The position numbers were made by a program, and so were the translations under genes. A DNA stretch of 64,000 nucleotides from Caproiciproducens faecalis. Its GTDB lineage: Bacteria > Bacillota > Clostridia > Oscillospirales > Acutalibacteraceae. Under the pieces are notes generated by a model that did no database searches, had not been told where the DNA came from, and was given only the letters and a program-made list of their open reading frames with translations. The stretch spans positions 434,001 through 498,000 of the forward strand of contig NZ_JAGFNZ010000001.1 in NCBI RefSeq assembly GCF_019448085.1, in the 5' to 3' direction. How positions within the stretch are numbered: the first letter of the stretch is position 1; each line of letters begins with the position of its first letter. Positions 54,188 to 63,464 of the stretch are shown in pieces.

Positions 54188-54663
54188 TTATCGCACATTC
54201 AATTATATTCCTTTATGGATGCGTTCAATAGCCTAATTAAAAAAGAGAGAGTAGGTTACGATGCCGTTATTAAAGCTTTGGGTGATACTACAGAACTGGT
54301 CGCCAGGCAGAAAAACGGTGCGGCGAGATTAGGGCTATTGCTGAGAATACCCACCGGTACGTTGAAGAAAATGCACATGAGGCAATTGCTAGCATTATTA
54401 CCAACAACAATACGAGAGCCAAGTGGTTAAGCGTGAAACCCCTCAAGGTGAAACTTGATGAAATTGATGCGCAGAAAAGTAACCATATTACAACAGGTGA
54501 AAATATACACCGCTTGATCGAAACACTCACGTACAATGAGAAAATATTGCCTGAGTTTAACGAAGATGTATGGTTTGCTGTTGTAGAAAAAGTGGTTGTA
54601 TATAATGACAGCAGTCTGATTTTCCACTTCAAAGGCGGGACAGAATTGCCGTGGAAAATTTAA
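54188..54663 (+). pseudogene. frameshifted C-terminal remnant of a large serine recombinase
   Basis: Two frames must be joined near 54310 to read a continuous protein: first MDAFNSLIKKERVGYDAVIK and ALGDTTELVARQKN, then EIRAIAENTHRYVEENAHEA and PEFNEDVWFAVVEKVVVYND ending FKGGTELPWKI. DAFN...TDTTEL and FNEDLWxxxVExVxVY...FKxGTE are characteristic of the C-terminal part of Tn/ICE-type serine recombinases. The catalytic N-terminal and zinc-ribbon regions are absent, so no active enzyme is made. Confidence 0.72.
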
Positions 54664-54769
54664 TATATATAATAGTAACTCCTGCAAGGTCTGGTATTTT
54701 AGTGTGCCGACTTTTTGGGAGTATTTTCGTTTATATCAAGCAAATTCCACAACCATGATTTTTCCATTT

Positions 54770-54811
54770 CTGTACTTTAGTATAGCGACAACAGTGAACG
54801 TGTTGTATAAT
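54770..54811 (+). promoter_or_regulatory. LuxR-regulator gene promoter with 22-bp motif
   Basis: Motif CTGTACTTT-A-GTA-TA-GCGACAA (54770-54791) ends 14 bases before TATAAT (54806-54811). There is no good -35; the motif overlaps that position, as with an activator-dependent promoter. The same motif lies at 57312-57333. Confidence 0.65.
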
Positions 54812-54839
54812 GGTTAAAAAAAGAGGAGGTGTGTTTTCA

Positions 54840-57197
54840 ATGGATACAAGGCAGATTGTAGGACGACCGGCCCTATATGAATCGTTTGAAAGGGAATTAC
54901 TCAATAAAAAAGCAATTTATATCAGCGGACATACAGGCTGGGGCAAGACAACGGCTGTTCTTGATTGGCTGGAGAAGGCACACAAAAGTTACGTCTATCT
55001 CTCTGCAAAGCAGGAGGATTTTTCAGAAAGTATTACTCAGATATCAGATAAACTGATTGTCATAGATGATTTACACTGTATTACCCAGCCTCAGGAGGAA
55101 CAGCTGATTGTAAGCGCTATGACCATGAACGCAGACAGCCGCTTTGTCCTAATTGGGAGAAGCGCGCTCCCAGCATATCTGAAGCCATTTCAACTGACGG
55201 CGCAGCTGGAGTGCTATCATCAAGAATCCCTGCGCTTTAACCGTTCTATGATTTCTGATTTACTTGCGCTGTATAAACTAACCGACCCATTCCTTCCCGC
55301 ACAGGTGGAAGCGGCAACAAAGGGCTACGCAATGGGAGTCTGCTTTTTAATAAATCGACTTGCAAATGGAGAATTGATGAGCACTCAGACAGTGGAACGG
55401 GCAAGAATTGATATTTTTGACTGCTATGATGAGATGCTGTTTAAACACTGGGACTCTGATCTTCAAAAGTTTTTACTGCATATGGCTCCTTTTGATGAGT
55501 TTACAGAGAAGATGGCCGGTATGGTAACAGGCCGGAAAAATGTGATGTCTATTATCACATTGGCATTGTCCGGCGGAAGTTATCTTACTTTTATCCCTCC
55601 TGATACTTACTCGGTACATCCATTGTTCCACAAATACCTGATCCGTAAGCAGCACCTTGCATGTTCCAGAGATTTTATATATGCCACTTATCATAATGCT
55701 GCTCTCTATTATGAATTGGAAGATGATATTGAAAACGCACTGAAATATTATCAGTTAAGCGCCGATACCGAAAAAATATCGGAGCTGTTGATTCTTAATT
55801 CTCAGCGGCATCCCGGCAACGGCCATTATTATGAAACGGAAATCTATTACCGTGCCCTGCCGAAAGACACCATCCTTGCTTCTCCTGAGTTGATGAGCGG
55901 GATGTGTATGCTGTGCTCTCTGCGCTGTCAGCCCGAAGAAAGCGAATATTGGTTTTCAGAATTGGAACATTATGGGGAGATGTTGGAGAAGCAGGACAAA
56001 AATTATAAGCTGGTGCAGAGCAAGCTGTGTTACCTGAGAATTGCCCTGCCTCACAGGGGAAGCAAAAATATTACAGCGATCCTTCTTAATGTAGCAAAAG
56101 CATACAGCACAGGTTCCTTTCGGCTCCAGGAATTTTCCGTTACCAGCAATCTGCCAAGCGTACTAAACGGAGGGAAGGATTTTTGTGCGTGGGTCCGGCA
56201 TGACAGGCAGATTTACAGGCTGATGAAAAAACCCTGCGAATTACTTCTCGGAAGATATGGCGTAGGGATTGCCGATGTTGCCCTTGCGGAAAGCCTGTTC
56301 GAAAAATGTACCTCCGACAACCTCACGGAGGTGATGATGCTCGCAAATGCGGGGCAAAACGCGGCCTCCTTTAAAGGCACGCTGGAAATGGAGTTTGCTG
56401 CAATCGGTATTTTAAGCCGTATGATGCTGATGCAAAACAATCTTCCCTCCGCTTACGCTTTGCTGGACAATATCCAAAACCGTGCGGAAAATGAAAAAAT
56501 GCAAGGATTGACTGATAATATAGAAGCTTTACGCACCATGCTTTTATTGGTGGAGGGGAAAAGCGATGAAGCGTTTGTCTGGCTGCGAGAAAAAGCGCCG
56601 GATGAAAATGAGAACTTTCGTATTATGGAACGTTACCGCTATTTGGCAAAGGTGCGGTGCTATCTGACAACAGGGAAATATACCGATGCGCTTCAGCTTT
56701 TGAGCAGGCTTTTGGATTATTTCAAAAGCTACGATAGAACTTACGGCCAATTGGAGGCGGGAATTCTGCTTGCGATTACCCAGTACCGCATGGGGCAGGA
56801 CGGATGGCAGAAAACGCTTGATGACACTCTTGTACAGTGCGAGAAGTATGGATTTATCCGCTTCGTTGCGGAGGAAGGCGCCGCCCTTTTGCCCCTTTTG
56901 CAAAAAGTAACGCTTTCCACAAGCGCGGAATATGCGGAACTTGTTTTAAAGGAAACAAGGTATTACGCTCTGCTTTATCCGGATTATCAAAAACCGAAGC
57001 AGATACTTGCGGAATCGCTGACTGATACCGAAAAAACAGTTTTGCGCTTGTTGTGCAAGGGACTTTCCAATGATGGAATTGCTGAATTGATGGGCGTTAC
57101 CCTGCGAACGGTGAAATTTCACACAGGGAACTTATACGCTAAGATGGGAGTAAAAAGCCGCACGCAGGCGATTCAAAATGCGGCTGATCTGTTGTGA
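54840..57197 (+). CDS. MalT-like LuxR-family ATPase transcriptional regulator
   Basis: Large ATP-binding activator (LAL/MalT type), 785 residues. N-terminal NTPase: Walker A GHTGWGKTTAV (about 33-43) and Walker B LIVIDDLH; a long helical TPR-like middle; C-terminal LuxR HTH (about 720-780) with LTDTEKTVLRLLCKGLSNDG and TLRTVKFHTGNLYAKMGVKS. The start 54840 has GAGGAGG ten bases before; ten upstream in-frame codons exist. Its own promoter and that of the next genes share a 22-bp motif, so it probably controls itself and the surface-protein genes downstream. The inducer is unknown. Confidence 0.9.
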   Translation: MDTRQIVGRPALYESFERELLNKKAIYISGHTGWGKTTAVLDWLEKAHKSYVYLSAKQEDFSESITQISDKLIVIDDLHCITQPQEEQLIVSAMTMNADSRFVLIGRSALPAYLKPFQLTAQLECYHQESLRFNRSMISDLLALYKLTDPFLPAQVEAATKGYAMGVCFLINRLANGELMSTQTVERARIDIFDCYDEMLFKHWDSDLQKFLLHMAPFDEFTEKMAGMVTGRKNVMSIITLALSGGSYLTFIPPDTYSVHPLFHKYLIRKQHLACSRDFIYATYHNAALYYELEDDIENALKYYQLSADTEKISELLILNSQRHPGNGHYYETEIYYRALPKDTILASPELMSGMCMLCSLRCQPEESEYWFSELEHYGEMLEKQDKNYKLVQSKLCYLRIALPHRGSKNITAILLNVAKAYSTGSFRLQEFSVTSNLPSVLNGGKDFCAWVRHDRQIYRLMKKPCELLLGRYGVGIADVALAESLFEKCTSDNLTEVMMLANAGQNAASFKGTLEMEFAAIGILSRMMLMQNNLPSAYALLDNIQNRAENEKMQGLTDNIEALRTMLLLVEGKSDEAFVWLREKAPDENENFRIMERYRYLAKVRCYLTTGKYTDALQLLSRLLDYFKSYDRTYGQLEAGILLAITQYRMGQDGWQKTLDDTLVQCEKYGFIRFVAEEGAALLPLLQKVTLSTSAEYAELVLKETRYYALLYPDYQKPKQILAESLTDTEKTVLRLLCKGLSNDGIAELMGVTLRTVKFHTGNLYAKMGVKSRTQAIQNAADLL

Positions 57198-57311
57198 TAA
57201 CCAAAACGATATAACAGGATATCAAGATAATTAAATTATTGAAAAACAGCTGTTTGATTTCGGTTAGGCAGCTGTTTTTTTTGTAAAAAATTATTAAAAA
57301 TTTACAAAAAC

Positions 57312-57355
57312 CTGTACTTTGGTACGGCGACAAAAATGGGAACGCCCTTTATAAT
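57312..57355 (+). promoter_or_regulatory. promoter with the same 22-bp motif before the surface-protein genes
   Basis: CTGTACTTT-G-GTA-CG-GCGACAA (57312-57333) followed after 16 bases by TATAAT (57350-57355). It differs from the copy at 54770 at three positions. Confidence 0.65.
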
Positions 57356-57421
57356 ATAAAAATGGAAAATTTACCAATGATAGGCAACGTAAATACGACA
57401 TGTCCGGTTAAGGAGTTTGCT

Positions 57422-57667
57422 ATGAGATTTCAACGTGGTTTTCTTATTTGTGAAGATGAGGGTGAATACTTTTTTGCCCGTGACGGAACCAAAAAGGCTG
57501 TTTCAAAACGATATGAATCCATCATCCAAACGATGAAAAGCGGCGTAACGGCGGAAACGGAAATCATCGGCAAACTGATACAAAACGGAATGTCGGAAAC
57601 GGAGGCCGCGCTTTTATGCGCCGAATTCATAATCGAATACTCCGATGCATTGGAATCGGAACAATAG
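57422..57667 (+). CDS. unknown 81-residue protein
   Basis: Small soluble protein beginning MRFQRGFLICEDEGEYFFAR and ending in an acidic stretch. No family recognised; the FLI-EDEGEYFFARDG start faintly resembles PqqD-like folds, not enough to name it. AAGGAG precedes 57422; an in-frame ATG at 57362 lacks such a site. It sits between the LuxR regulator and the surface-protein gene and probably shares the motif-driven promoter at 57350. Confidence 0.6.
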   Translation: MRFQRGFLICEDEGEYFFARDGTKKAVSKRYESIIQTMKSGVTAETEIIGKLIQNGMSETEAALLCAEFIIEYSDALESEQ

Positions 57668-57681
57668 AAAGAGGGAAAAAT

Positions 57682-60594
57682 ATGAAACAGATTACGCAAA
57701 AAGCATTGTCATTGTTACTTACCCTTGCCATGCTGTTCGGCATGGTGCAGTCTGCGGGCGTGACCGCGTTCGCGGCGGAAAACGATAGTGTTTGCGACTC
57801 GGGTTCTTCTCAGGATTCCGGGGTACCGGCAATGCTGCTCGCAGGAGTGCAGACATCAGAAAGTTGGAACGATCATCCGGCCAATTCCTTCGACGGGGGC
57901 AGCGGCACGCAGGATGCCCCTTACCAAATTGCCACGGCTGAACAGTTGTCAAAGCTTGCCGTTGATGTGGCAGATGGGAACGCTTATAACGGCACCTATT
58001 TTTGCCTTACAGACGATCTCGATTTGAGCGCGTATCGCTGGAACCCCATTGGGCTGAGAAAATGGGATTCAGAGGGAAATTCGATTACTGCCCCTTTCGG
58101 CGGCGTCTTTGACGGAAACGGCAAAACAATCACCGGACTTTATGTGGACGAAAGTGGCGATAGGTATGCCGCCGGTTTATTCGGCTACATTCAGGAGGAT
58201 ATTCACGCCGAGAAGTGCGGAGGAACACCGGAAGTAAAAGATCTCACAATTACAAATGCCCAGATCTATTCGAGCGAGTCCGGCCTTGCTCACTCATATT
58301 CCGGCATATTGGCAGGCCAGGCTATGATAAATGACGGTCAGCGGATCGTAATCAGTAATGTGAATGTTTCCGGTTTTGTCGACAATGAGATGATAAATGG
58401 GAATAATTCATCCGGTGGCCTGGTTGGTGACGCGTGCCGCGTTGATTTCACCGGATGCAGCGTCAACAAAGTGACGGTCTCCGGTGCTTCGAACAGCGGC
58501 GGTTTTGTCGGCATAGACTCTAACTGTACCTTTACCGACTGCTCTGTTTCCGGAGAAGTGTCAGGAACATGGGCAATTGGCGGATTTTCTGGCTTTTCCT
58601 CGACCAGCACAGTTGATGACGTACAGACGCAGTCTATATTCAAAAAATGTATTTCCACTGGGAATGTAACTGCCACAGACTGGCGCGTGGGCGGCTTTAT
58701 CGGATATGCACAGTACGGCAAGATTGATAATTGCGCGGCCATAGGCGACGTGACCAGCGAGGTAACCGGTTGGAAACCAAAGGCTGGCGGATTTTGCGGA
58801 GAGATTATGACGGCCGCCATTGGTAAAAGCTATGCTGCCGGTCAAGTGGTCTGCGACCATCCTGACATCCAGGCCGGTGGCTTCATCGGCTATGATAATG
58901 GCGGTACGACAACAGCTTGTATGTTTGACGCAACGAAAAATCCATCTCTCACCGGTGTTGGTCAGACGGAAATCGAAGGATCAAACGATATTAAGGCCGA
59001 TTCTTCTTCTTCCGTTCTTTCCCAAATTTGCACCGATGTTCTCACCGGCCACGATATTTCCAAAGTTGAAGCAAAGGCAGCGACAGAAACTGAAAACGGC
59101 AATATTGAGTACTGGTACTGCAGCTTCTGCGGAAAATATTTCAGTGATGAATCTTTGACTGAGGAGATCAGTGAGGAAGATACCATTATTCCCGCCACTG
59201 GAGGAAATTCAAAGCCGAAAGCCACAGATAAAGCAATTGGCTCTTTTGCAATTGGTTCAAGAACAGGCAAGGTTAATGAAGCCAATCATACCGTAGCGGT
59301 CACCGTTCCCTACGGAACAAACCTTACGGCATTAACCCCAACAATCACCGTGAGTAAGAACGCTGCGGTTTCTCCCGCGAGCGGGGTGGTGCAGAGCTTT
59401 ACAAAACCGGTAACTTATACGGTTACTGCAGAAGACGGCACTAAGCAGAGTTATGTTGTTACCGTAACAGTTGGTTCAAAGCCAAGCTCAAAAGGAAATC
59501 CTTCTTCCGGTTCTTCAACCACCCCAAGCGCAACCATAACGACCAGTACCAACCCGAATGGCGGCACGGTCACGACGGTAACTCCAGCAGCGAATACTGC
59601 TCCGACCGTTTCCGGAAACCGGGCTGCTGTTTCCGTCACGGTTCCGGCAGAGGTATCATCTGTGATTACTTCTGCGACAGCGGAAAGACCGGCACAGGTA
59701 CAAATTGACGTGCCAACCGCTTCTGTTGTAGGACAGTTACAAAACAGTGCGGTTCAGACAGTTGATATGACCGTTACAGTTCCGGCGGAAGTTGCGAACA
59801 ACACCAACGCAAATGCAACGGTAACCATTCCTACGGCACTCGAGGTTTTGCAAGCGGCAAAAGATGCCAAAAAGGATGTTACTGTATCTGTTGTCAACGC
59901 AGCTACCGGAAAAGAAGCTTATAGCTGGACTTTTAAAGGTTTGGATTTGGCAAGTTCCACAGCGGCGGTTAAAAGTGTTGACCTTGCTTTGAGTGTGAAA
60001 ACTACCGCCGAAGTTTCAAAGGTGAACGCCGTCACGCCAAACAATCAGGGGCTTGTACTCAATTTTGCCAGCAGCAACGGTGTCCTGCCAAGTGCGGCAA
60101 CAGTTAAAATCAACGTTGCCGACAAGGGCTACAAAGCAGGGCAGACTCTGTATTTCTACTATTACAATCCCACTACAAAACAGCTGGAAACATTAGGAGC
60201 TACGCCTTACACGGTTGACGCAAACGGTTATGTGAGCGTAACCATTACTCACTGTTCCGATTATGTTCTTCTTCAAAAGGCAGCTCACTCCATCACGCTT
60301 GACACCACAAATTATAGAATGCCTCCTAAGGGCAGCTACCAAATCGGTTCAAAGCTGGTGGGCGCAGACGGTACGACGCTGAAAGTATATTCAACCAACA
60401 GCGGCATTGCCGCAGTGGCAAAACTTGCAAACGGAAACTACCGGGTAACCGGTAAAGGGACTGGTACAGCGTACATCATGTATGACGTGTACGACAAGAA
60501 GAACAAGAAGCTCACCCATGCTTCCGTTAGGATTAACGTGGTCAAGGGTACGAAGCCGTTCGGAAGTTCCGCAAGACAGACCGGTATATTCTAA
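57682..60594 (+). CDS. secreted GLUG/beta-helix surface protein
   Basis: 970 residues. Signal peptide (about 1-33, ending AFAA). Then a GLUG/right-handed beta-helix region (about 55-430) with NSFDGGSGTQDAPYQIATAE, FGGVFDGNGKTITGLYVD and repeated GGFIGYA/GGFSGFS turns; a segment EYWYCSFCGKYFSDESLTEE (a common repeat in clostridial surface proteins); a DUF5018-like strand domain (VAVTVPYGTNLTALTPTITV); a Ser/Thr/Pro linker; and a C-terminal beta domain with ITHCSDYVLLQK. No LPxTG or membrane anchor is seen. AGAGGG precedes the ATG. Probably adhesion or carbohydrate binding. Confidence 0.82.
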   Translation: MKQITQKALSLLLTLAMLFGMVQSAGVTAFAAENDSVCDSGSSQDSGVPAMLLAGVQTSESWNDHPANSFDGGSGTQDAPYQIATAEQLSKLAVDVADGNAYNGTYFCLTDDLDLSAYRWNPIGLRKWDSEGNSITAPFGGVFDGNGKTITGLYVDESGDRYAAGLFGYIQEDIHAEKCGGTPEVKDLTITNAQIYSSESGLAHSYSGILAGQAMINDGQRIVISNVNVSGFVDNEMINGNNSSGGLVGDACRVDFTGCSVNKVTVSGASNSGGFVGIDSNCTFTDCSVSGEVSGTWAIGGFSGFSSTSTVDDVQTQSIFKKCISTGNVTATDWRVGGFIGYAQYGKIDNCAAIGDVTSEVTGWKPKAGGFCGEIMTAAIGKSYAAGQVVCDHPDIQAGGFIGYDNGGTTTACMFDATKNPSLTGVGQTEIEGSNDIKADSSSSVLSQICTDVLTGHDISKVEAKAATETENGNIEYWYCSFCGKYFSDESLTEEISEEDTIIPATGGNSKPKATDKAIGSFAIGSRTGKVNEANHTVAVTVPYGTNLTALTPTITVSKNAAVSPASGVVQSFTKPVTYTVTAEDGTKQSYVVTVTVGSKPSSKGNPSSGSSTTPSATITTSTNPNGGTVTTVTPAANTAPTVSGNRAAVSVTVPAEVSSVITSATAERPAQVQIDVPTASVVGQLQNSAVQTVDMTVTVPAEVANNTNANATVTIPTALEVLQAAKDAKKDVTVSVVNAATGKEAYSWTFKGLDLASSTAAVKSVDLALSVKTTAEVSKVNAVTPNNQGLVLNFASSNGVLPSAATVKINVADKGYKAGQTLYFYYYNPTTKQLETLGATPYTVDANGYVSVTITHCSDYVLLQKAAHSITLDTTNYRMPPKGSYQIGSKLVGADGTTLKVYSTNSGIAAVAKLANGNYRVTGKGTGTAYIMYDVYDKKNKKLTHASVRINVVKGTKPFGSSARQTGIF

Positions 60595-60597
60595 TTA

Positions 60598-60633
60598 GAA
60601 AAAACAGCCCGACCGACAGGCCGGGCTGTTTTA
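60598..60633 (+). terminator. terminator of the surface-protein gene
   Basis: CAGCCCGACC-GACA-GGCCGGGCTG followed by TTTT. With its flanking AGAAAAAA it matches the tRNA-Gly terminator copies at all but three positions, so it may be a displaced copy of that element. Confidence 0.85.
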
Positions 60634-60666
60634 CAAAAAGTGTTTTGATTATTTCATGAATGATAC

Positions 60667-61443
60667 TTAGCTTTGCCGCCGTCTTCTTAATGAAAGGATT
60701 GCAACAATTGCAATCATTCCTGCGGCAGTCCCAACAAAGACGACCGGTTTTACAGAACGTTCACCGGTTTTTGGGCTGGCTTTGGGTGTTGAATCGTCCG
60801 GTACGGACACCGTTTCTTCGGAAGATGTCCCAACGGTCGGAACACTCTCCGCACCGATGATTTCGGTTGGTGTAATGACATTGCCGGCATAGTCGCCGCC
60901 ACCGCCACCGCCGCCGCCGCTGGTAGTACTGTAAACAGTGGTAAAGACCCACTTTACCTGCATAGAAGACCCCTGGTATTCGTTTCCGATTCCTTCGCCC
61001 GGAAGATCAACACTGAAATCCAGCGTTTTGCTTGTGCCCGGGCTCATCGTTCCCAGAAAGATGGAATCGTCTCCGGAAGCTTTTCGGAAGTGCTCGCCTT
61101 GCGCAAGGTATGTGGCTCCGTCTTTCACGGTCAGCAGCATTCCGTCCGCAAGAGAAGCACCGTTTGGAGCGGATTCCGATTCGATCTGCGTCTTCATATA
61201 CACTTTCAGATTATATCGTCCGGAATTGGTCAGCAGCAGGCGAGAAGCTTTGGTGTCACCGGGGTTCAGATTGCTGATGTCAGCCGCGGGATCCGGGGCA
61301 GTAATGCTCAGACCGCTGCTTTGACCGTTATTCTGGTACCCTGTGGCAACCCCTTCCGCCTTTGTGTGAACCATGCCGGGGACAAGGAGGGCGGCAACCA
61401 GAAGCGCCATAAAGAATTTCGCAGCTTTTTTGGTTCTCTGCAT
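60667..61443 (-). CDS. surface protein with SPKTG sortase-type anchor
   Basis: 258 residues. Signal peptide (about 1-30), a beta-sandwich-like domain with SITAPDPAADISNLNPGDTK and NSGRYNLKVYMKTQ (typical of proteins accompanying SipW-dependent ones), a Gly-rich stretch (eight Gly around residue 185), then SPKTGERS, a membrane helix (about 235-252) and RRRRQS. This is the layout of a sortase substrate with SPKTG in place of LPxTG. Start 61443 has AAGGAGGG upstream. Last gene of the matrix cluster. Confidence 0.8.
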   Translation of the reverse strand: MQRTKKAAKFFMALLVAALLVPGMVHTKAEGVATGYQNNGQSSGLSITAPDPAADISNLNPGDTKASRLLLTNSGRYNLKVYMKTQIESESAPNGASLADGMLLTVKDGATYLAQGEHFRKASGDDSIFLGTMSPGTSKTLDFSVDLPGEGIGNEYQGSSMQVKWVFTTVYSTTSGGGGGGGGDYAGNVITPTEIIGAESVPTVGTSSEETVSVPDDSTPKASPKTGERSVKPVVFVGTAAGMIAIVAILSLRRRRQS

Positions 61444-61514
61444 TGTCGGTTTCCCTCCTTCTCTCATCAGTTAAAAATACGTTTTTTAGAGTGTAGTCGT
61501 GTAACTTTCAAACC

Positions 61515-62171
61515 TTAAGTAGGATTGGAAGGAACAGCTGCGGGAACGGTCTCAGAAGACCAACTTACCAGATCCTCATGGGTGGCCTGAATGAGTTCAA
61601 CAGATGAGGCACCCATCTTTAAGAACTTGCCCTGATAATCATTGTTTGTAAGAAGGCCATCAAAGCGGCCAGTAAATGTGAGATCAATTTGTCTTTGCAG
61701 ATCTGTGCCGGCCGGGTAAGCTTCACCATCTGCCTTTGTTCCGGGAATTACGCCCGGTTTGCCTTCAAGAATTGTTCCGGTGTAATAAATATAGCCGTCC
61801 GCGTGTTTTTCCCAATCTGGAGGAAGTGTTACTTTTACGTTATCAATGGACAAACCATTATCTTCTGTATCTTCTGTGTGATCGTACCAGCCAATTGTTG
61901 GAATCTTGATTCTAAGTTTTACGGGTTTTGTGCCTTCATTGATAATTGTCAGACTTCCGGTAAAAGTATCGCCGGGGTTAATGTTATCATGAGTAAACCC
62001 ACCTATCGTAAGGTTATTGGAAGAGTCACTCAGTCTTACCGTACCTGCTTTAAAAGTCGCACCTTCTACCGTTTGGGAATCCGTGAACCACGCCATTGTG
62101 GAGCCGCCAACCAATGCTACTGTCAGACCGACTGCAAGGACACTCGTTAAAATTTTTGTCTTGAAATTCAT
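61515..62171 (-). CDS. SipW-dependent matrix protein (TasA/camelysin-like)
   Basis: 218 residues. SipW-type signal (KTKILTSVLAVGLTVALVGG then STMAWFTDSQTVEGATFKAG), the cut expected after the hydrophobic stretch. The mature domain has LTIGGFTHDNINPGDTFTGS and SLTIINEGTKPVKLRIK, shared by TasA, CotN and BsaA proteins that build biofilm fibres. No anchor. A SipW signal peptidase would be needed and is not in the window. Confidence 0.85.
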   Translation of the reverse strand: MNFKTKILTSVLAVGLTVALVGGSTMAWFTDSQTVEGATFKAGTVRLSDSSNNLTIGGFTHDNINPGDTFTGSLTIINEGTKPVKLRIKIPTIGWYDHTEDTEDNGLSIDNVKVTLPPDWEKHADGYIYYTGTILEGKPGVIPGTKADGEAYPAGTDLQRQIDLTFTGRFDGLLTNNDYQGKFLKMGASSVELIQATHEDLVSWSSETVPAAVPSNPT

Positions 62172-62281
62172 TTTTCTTTCCTCCGTATAAATTATTTTGT
62201 TTGAGATACCGGGTGTACCGTGTTCCGCGGGGATGTATTTCTGCGTCTGCGTCTTGTTAGGGCAGGCGTCAAAAACGGTGT

Positions 62282-63439
62282 TTACTCTGCGGGAGTACTG
62301 CTGTTGTACCCATCAAAGCCGTCCCAATTCCATTCGTCGCTGTGCGAATACTGAATCGCCTGGAAGGTGGGGGTTACCACAAGCCGTGCGTTCTGATATT
62401 CGTTACCGGCCTCCGTACTGAGTGTAACGGTCAGATCGAGCGCTGCGTTTGTTGGCTGACCGGCTGCCTCGGGCGTTTCACCGCCGTAGGTTCCCCTTAG
62501 CCCTTCTTGGTCGCAATAATAGAAATCACCAACTTTTGTCCAGCCTTTTGGATTACTAAGAATCACCATACTGGGATCTGCATCTGTCAGAGCGTCAGCT
62601 GCTTCCCAGGATTGCGTCTCTTCATTCCATGTTTCCCAGTGGGATTCCAGCTTTACCCGCACATCGATGTCCTTGGTGCCGGAATTCTGAACGTAGAAAG
62701 CGAGCTTGTTTGTGTCGCCCGGGTTCCAGTTGACTTCATCAAGAATATTTCTGCCGCAGATGTAGTCAATATCAAATCCGTCTTCACTTTTATTCTTTTT
62801 TCCGTTGGGCAATATTTTCAGCGTGGTGTCGACCAGCTTGACATATTTGGCGTTCGGTATCGGAATGGCAACCATACTGTCGTGGAAATTCCCTTTGGGG
62901 TCCGTCTGGTTTGAAACGGTTCCGGCAGGTTTCCAGTCAGTGCCGTCTGCACTTACGAAAACATCAGCTGTTTCAACATAATCTTTCTGGCTGTTGTTCC
63001 AGGTACCTTCCACAACCAGAATATCGCCCTTGAGAAGTCCTGTTTTCAACTCGACGGTAATGTCGCCGCCAAAACCCATGCTGTAGAGCTCATCTTCGCT
63101 GGGGCTGGTGCTTTCATCAGCTCTCGTCAGAATCGCGTCTGGAAAGCTGCGTACTTCCGTATTCAATTTTGGAAGGGGGGTATCGTTTTTTCCAGTTCCT
63201 CTGTGAACATCATAGACGCGCAGCGGTGCCGCGTCTTCGTAGTAAATGGGATTGCCTTTTTCATCGGTATCATTAACAACGGACTGACCTGCCTGGATTT
63301 TCACCGTGCCGGCGGTAAATGTGGAGCCTGCGACTTCCTTCTGGTCGGTAAACCAGGCCATGGTTCCGCCGCCGACTAAGGCGACTGCCGTTACGACCCC
63401 AACGATTCCCGTCAGAAGTTTCATTCTTGGTTTTGTCAT
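62282..63439 (-). CDS. SipW-dependent matrix protein, larger paralogue
   Basis: 385 residues. Signal LLTGIVGVVTAVALVGGGTM followed by AWFTDQKEVAGSTFTAGTVK. A long insert with VELKTGLLKGDILVVEGTWN and FVSADGTDWKPAGTVSNQT resembles exosporium/BclA-like or discoidin-like segments; then NWNPGDTNKLAFYVQNSGTK and a strand-rich end. Start 63439 has AGGAG upstream; 20 upstream in-frame codons lie before it. Gene lies 25 bp after the partial gene upstream. Confidence 0.83.
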   Translation of the reverse strand: MTKPRMKLLTGIVGVVTAVALVGGGTMAWFTDQKEVAGSTFTAGTVKIQAGQSVVNDTDEKGNPIYYEDAAPLRVYDVHRGTGKNDTPLPKLNTEVRSFPDAILTRADESTSPSEDELYSMGFGGDITVELKTGLLKGDILVVEGTWNNSQKDYVETADVFVSADGTDWKPAGTVSNQTDPKGNFHDSMVAIPIPNAKYVKLVDTTLKILPNGKKNKSEDGFDIDYICGRNILDEVNWNPGDTNKLAFYVQNSGTKDIDVRVKLESHWETWNEETQSWEAADALTDADPSMVILSNPKGWTKVGDFYYCDQEGLRGTYGGETPEAAGQPTNAALDLTVTLSTEAGNEYQNARLVVTPTFQAIQYSHSDEWNWDGFDGYNSSTPAE

Positions 63440-63464
63440 TGTAGATCCACTCCTCCTGTTTTGC

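Noticed and set aside
57362-57421. 20-codon N-terminal extension of the 81-residue protein
   Set aside because: No ribosome site before 57362 and the ATG lies within the likely transcription start region; 57422 has AAGGAG.
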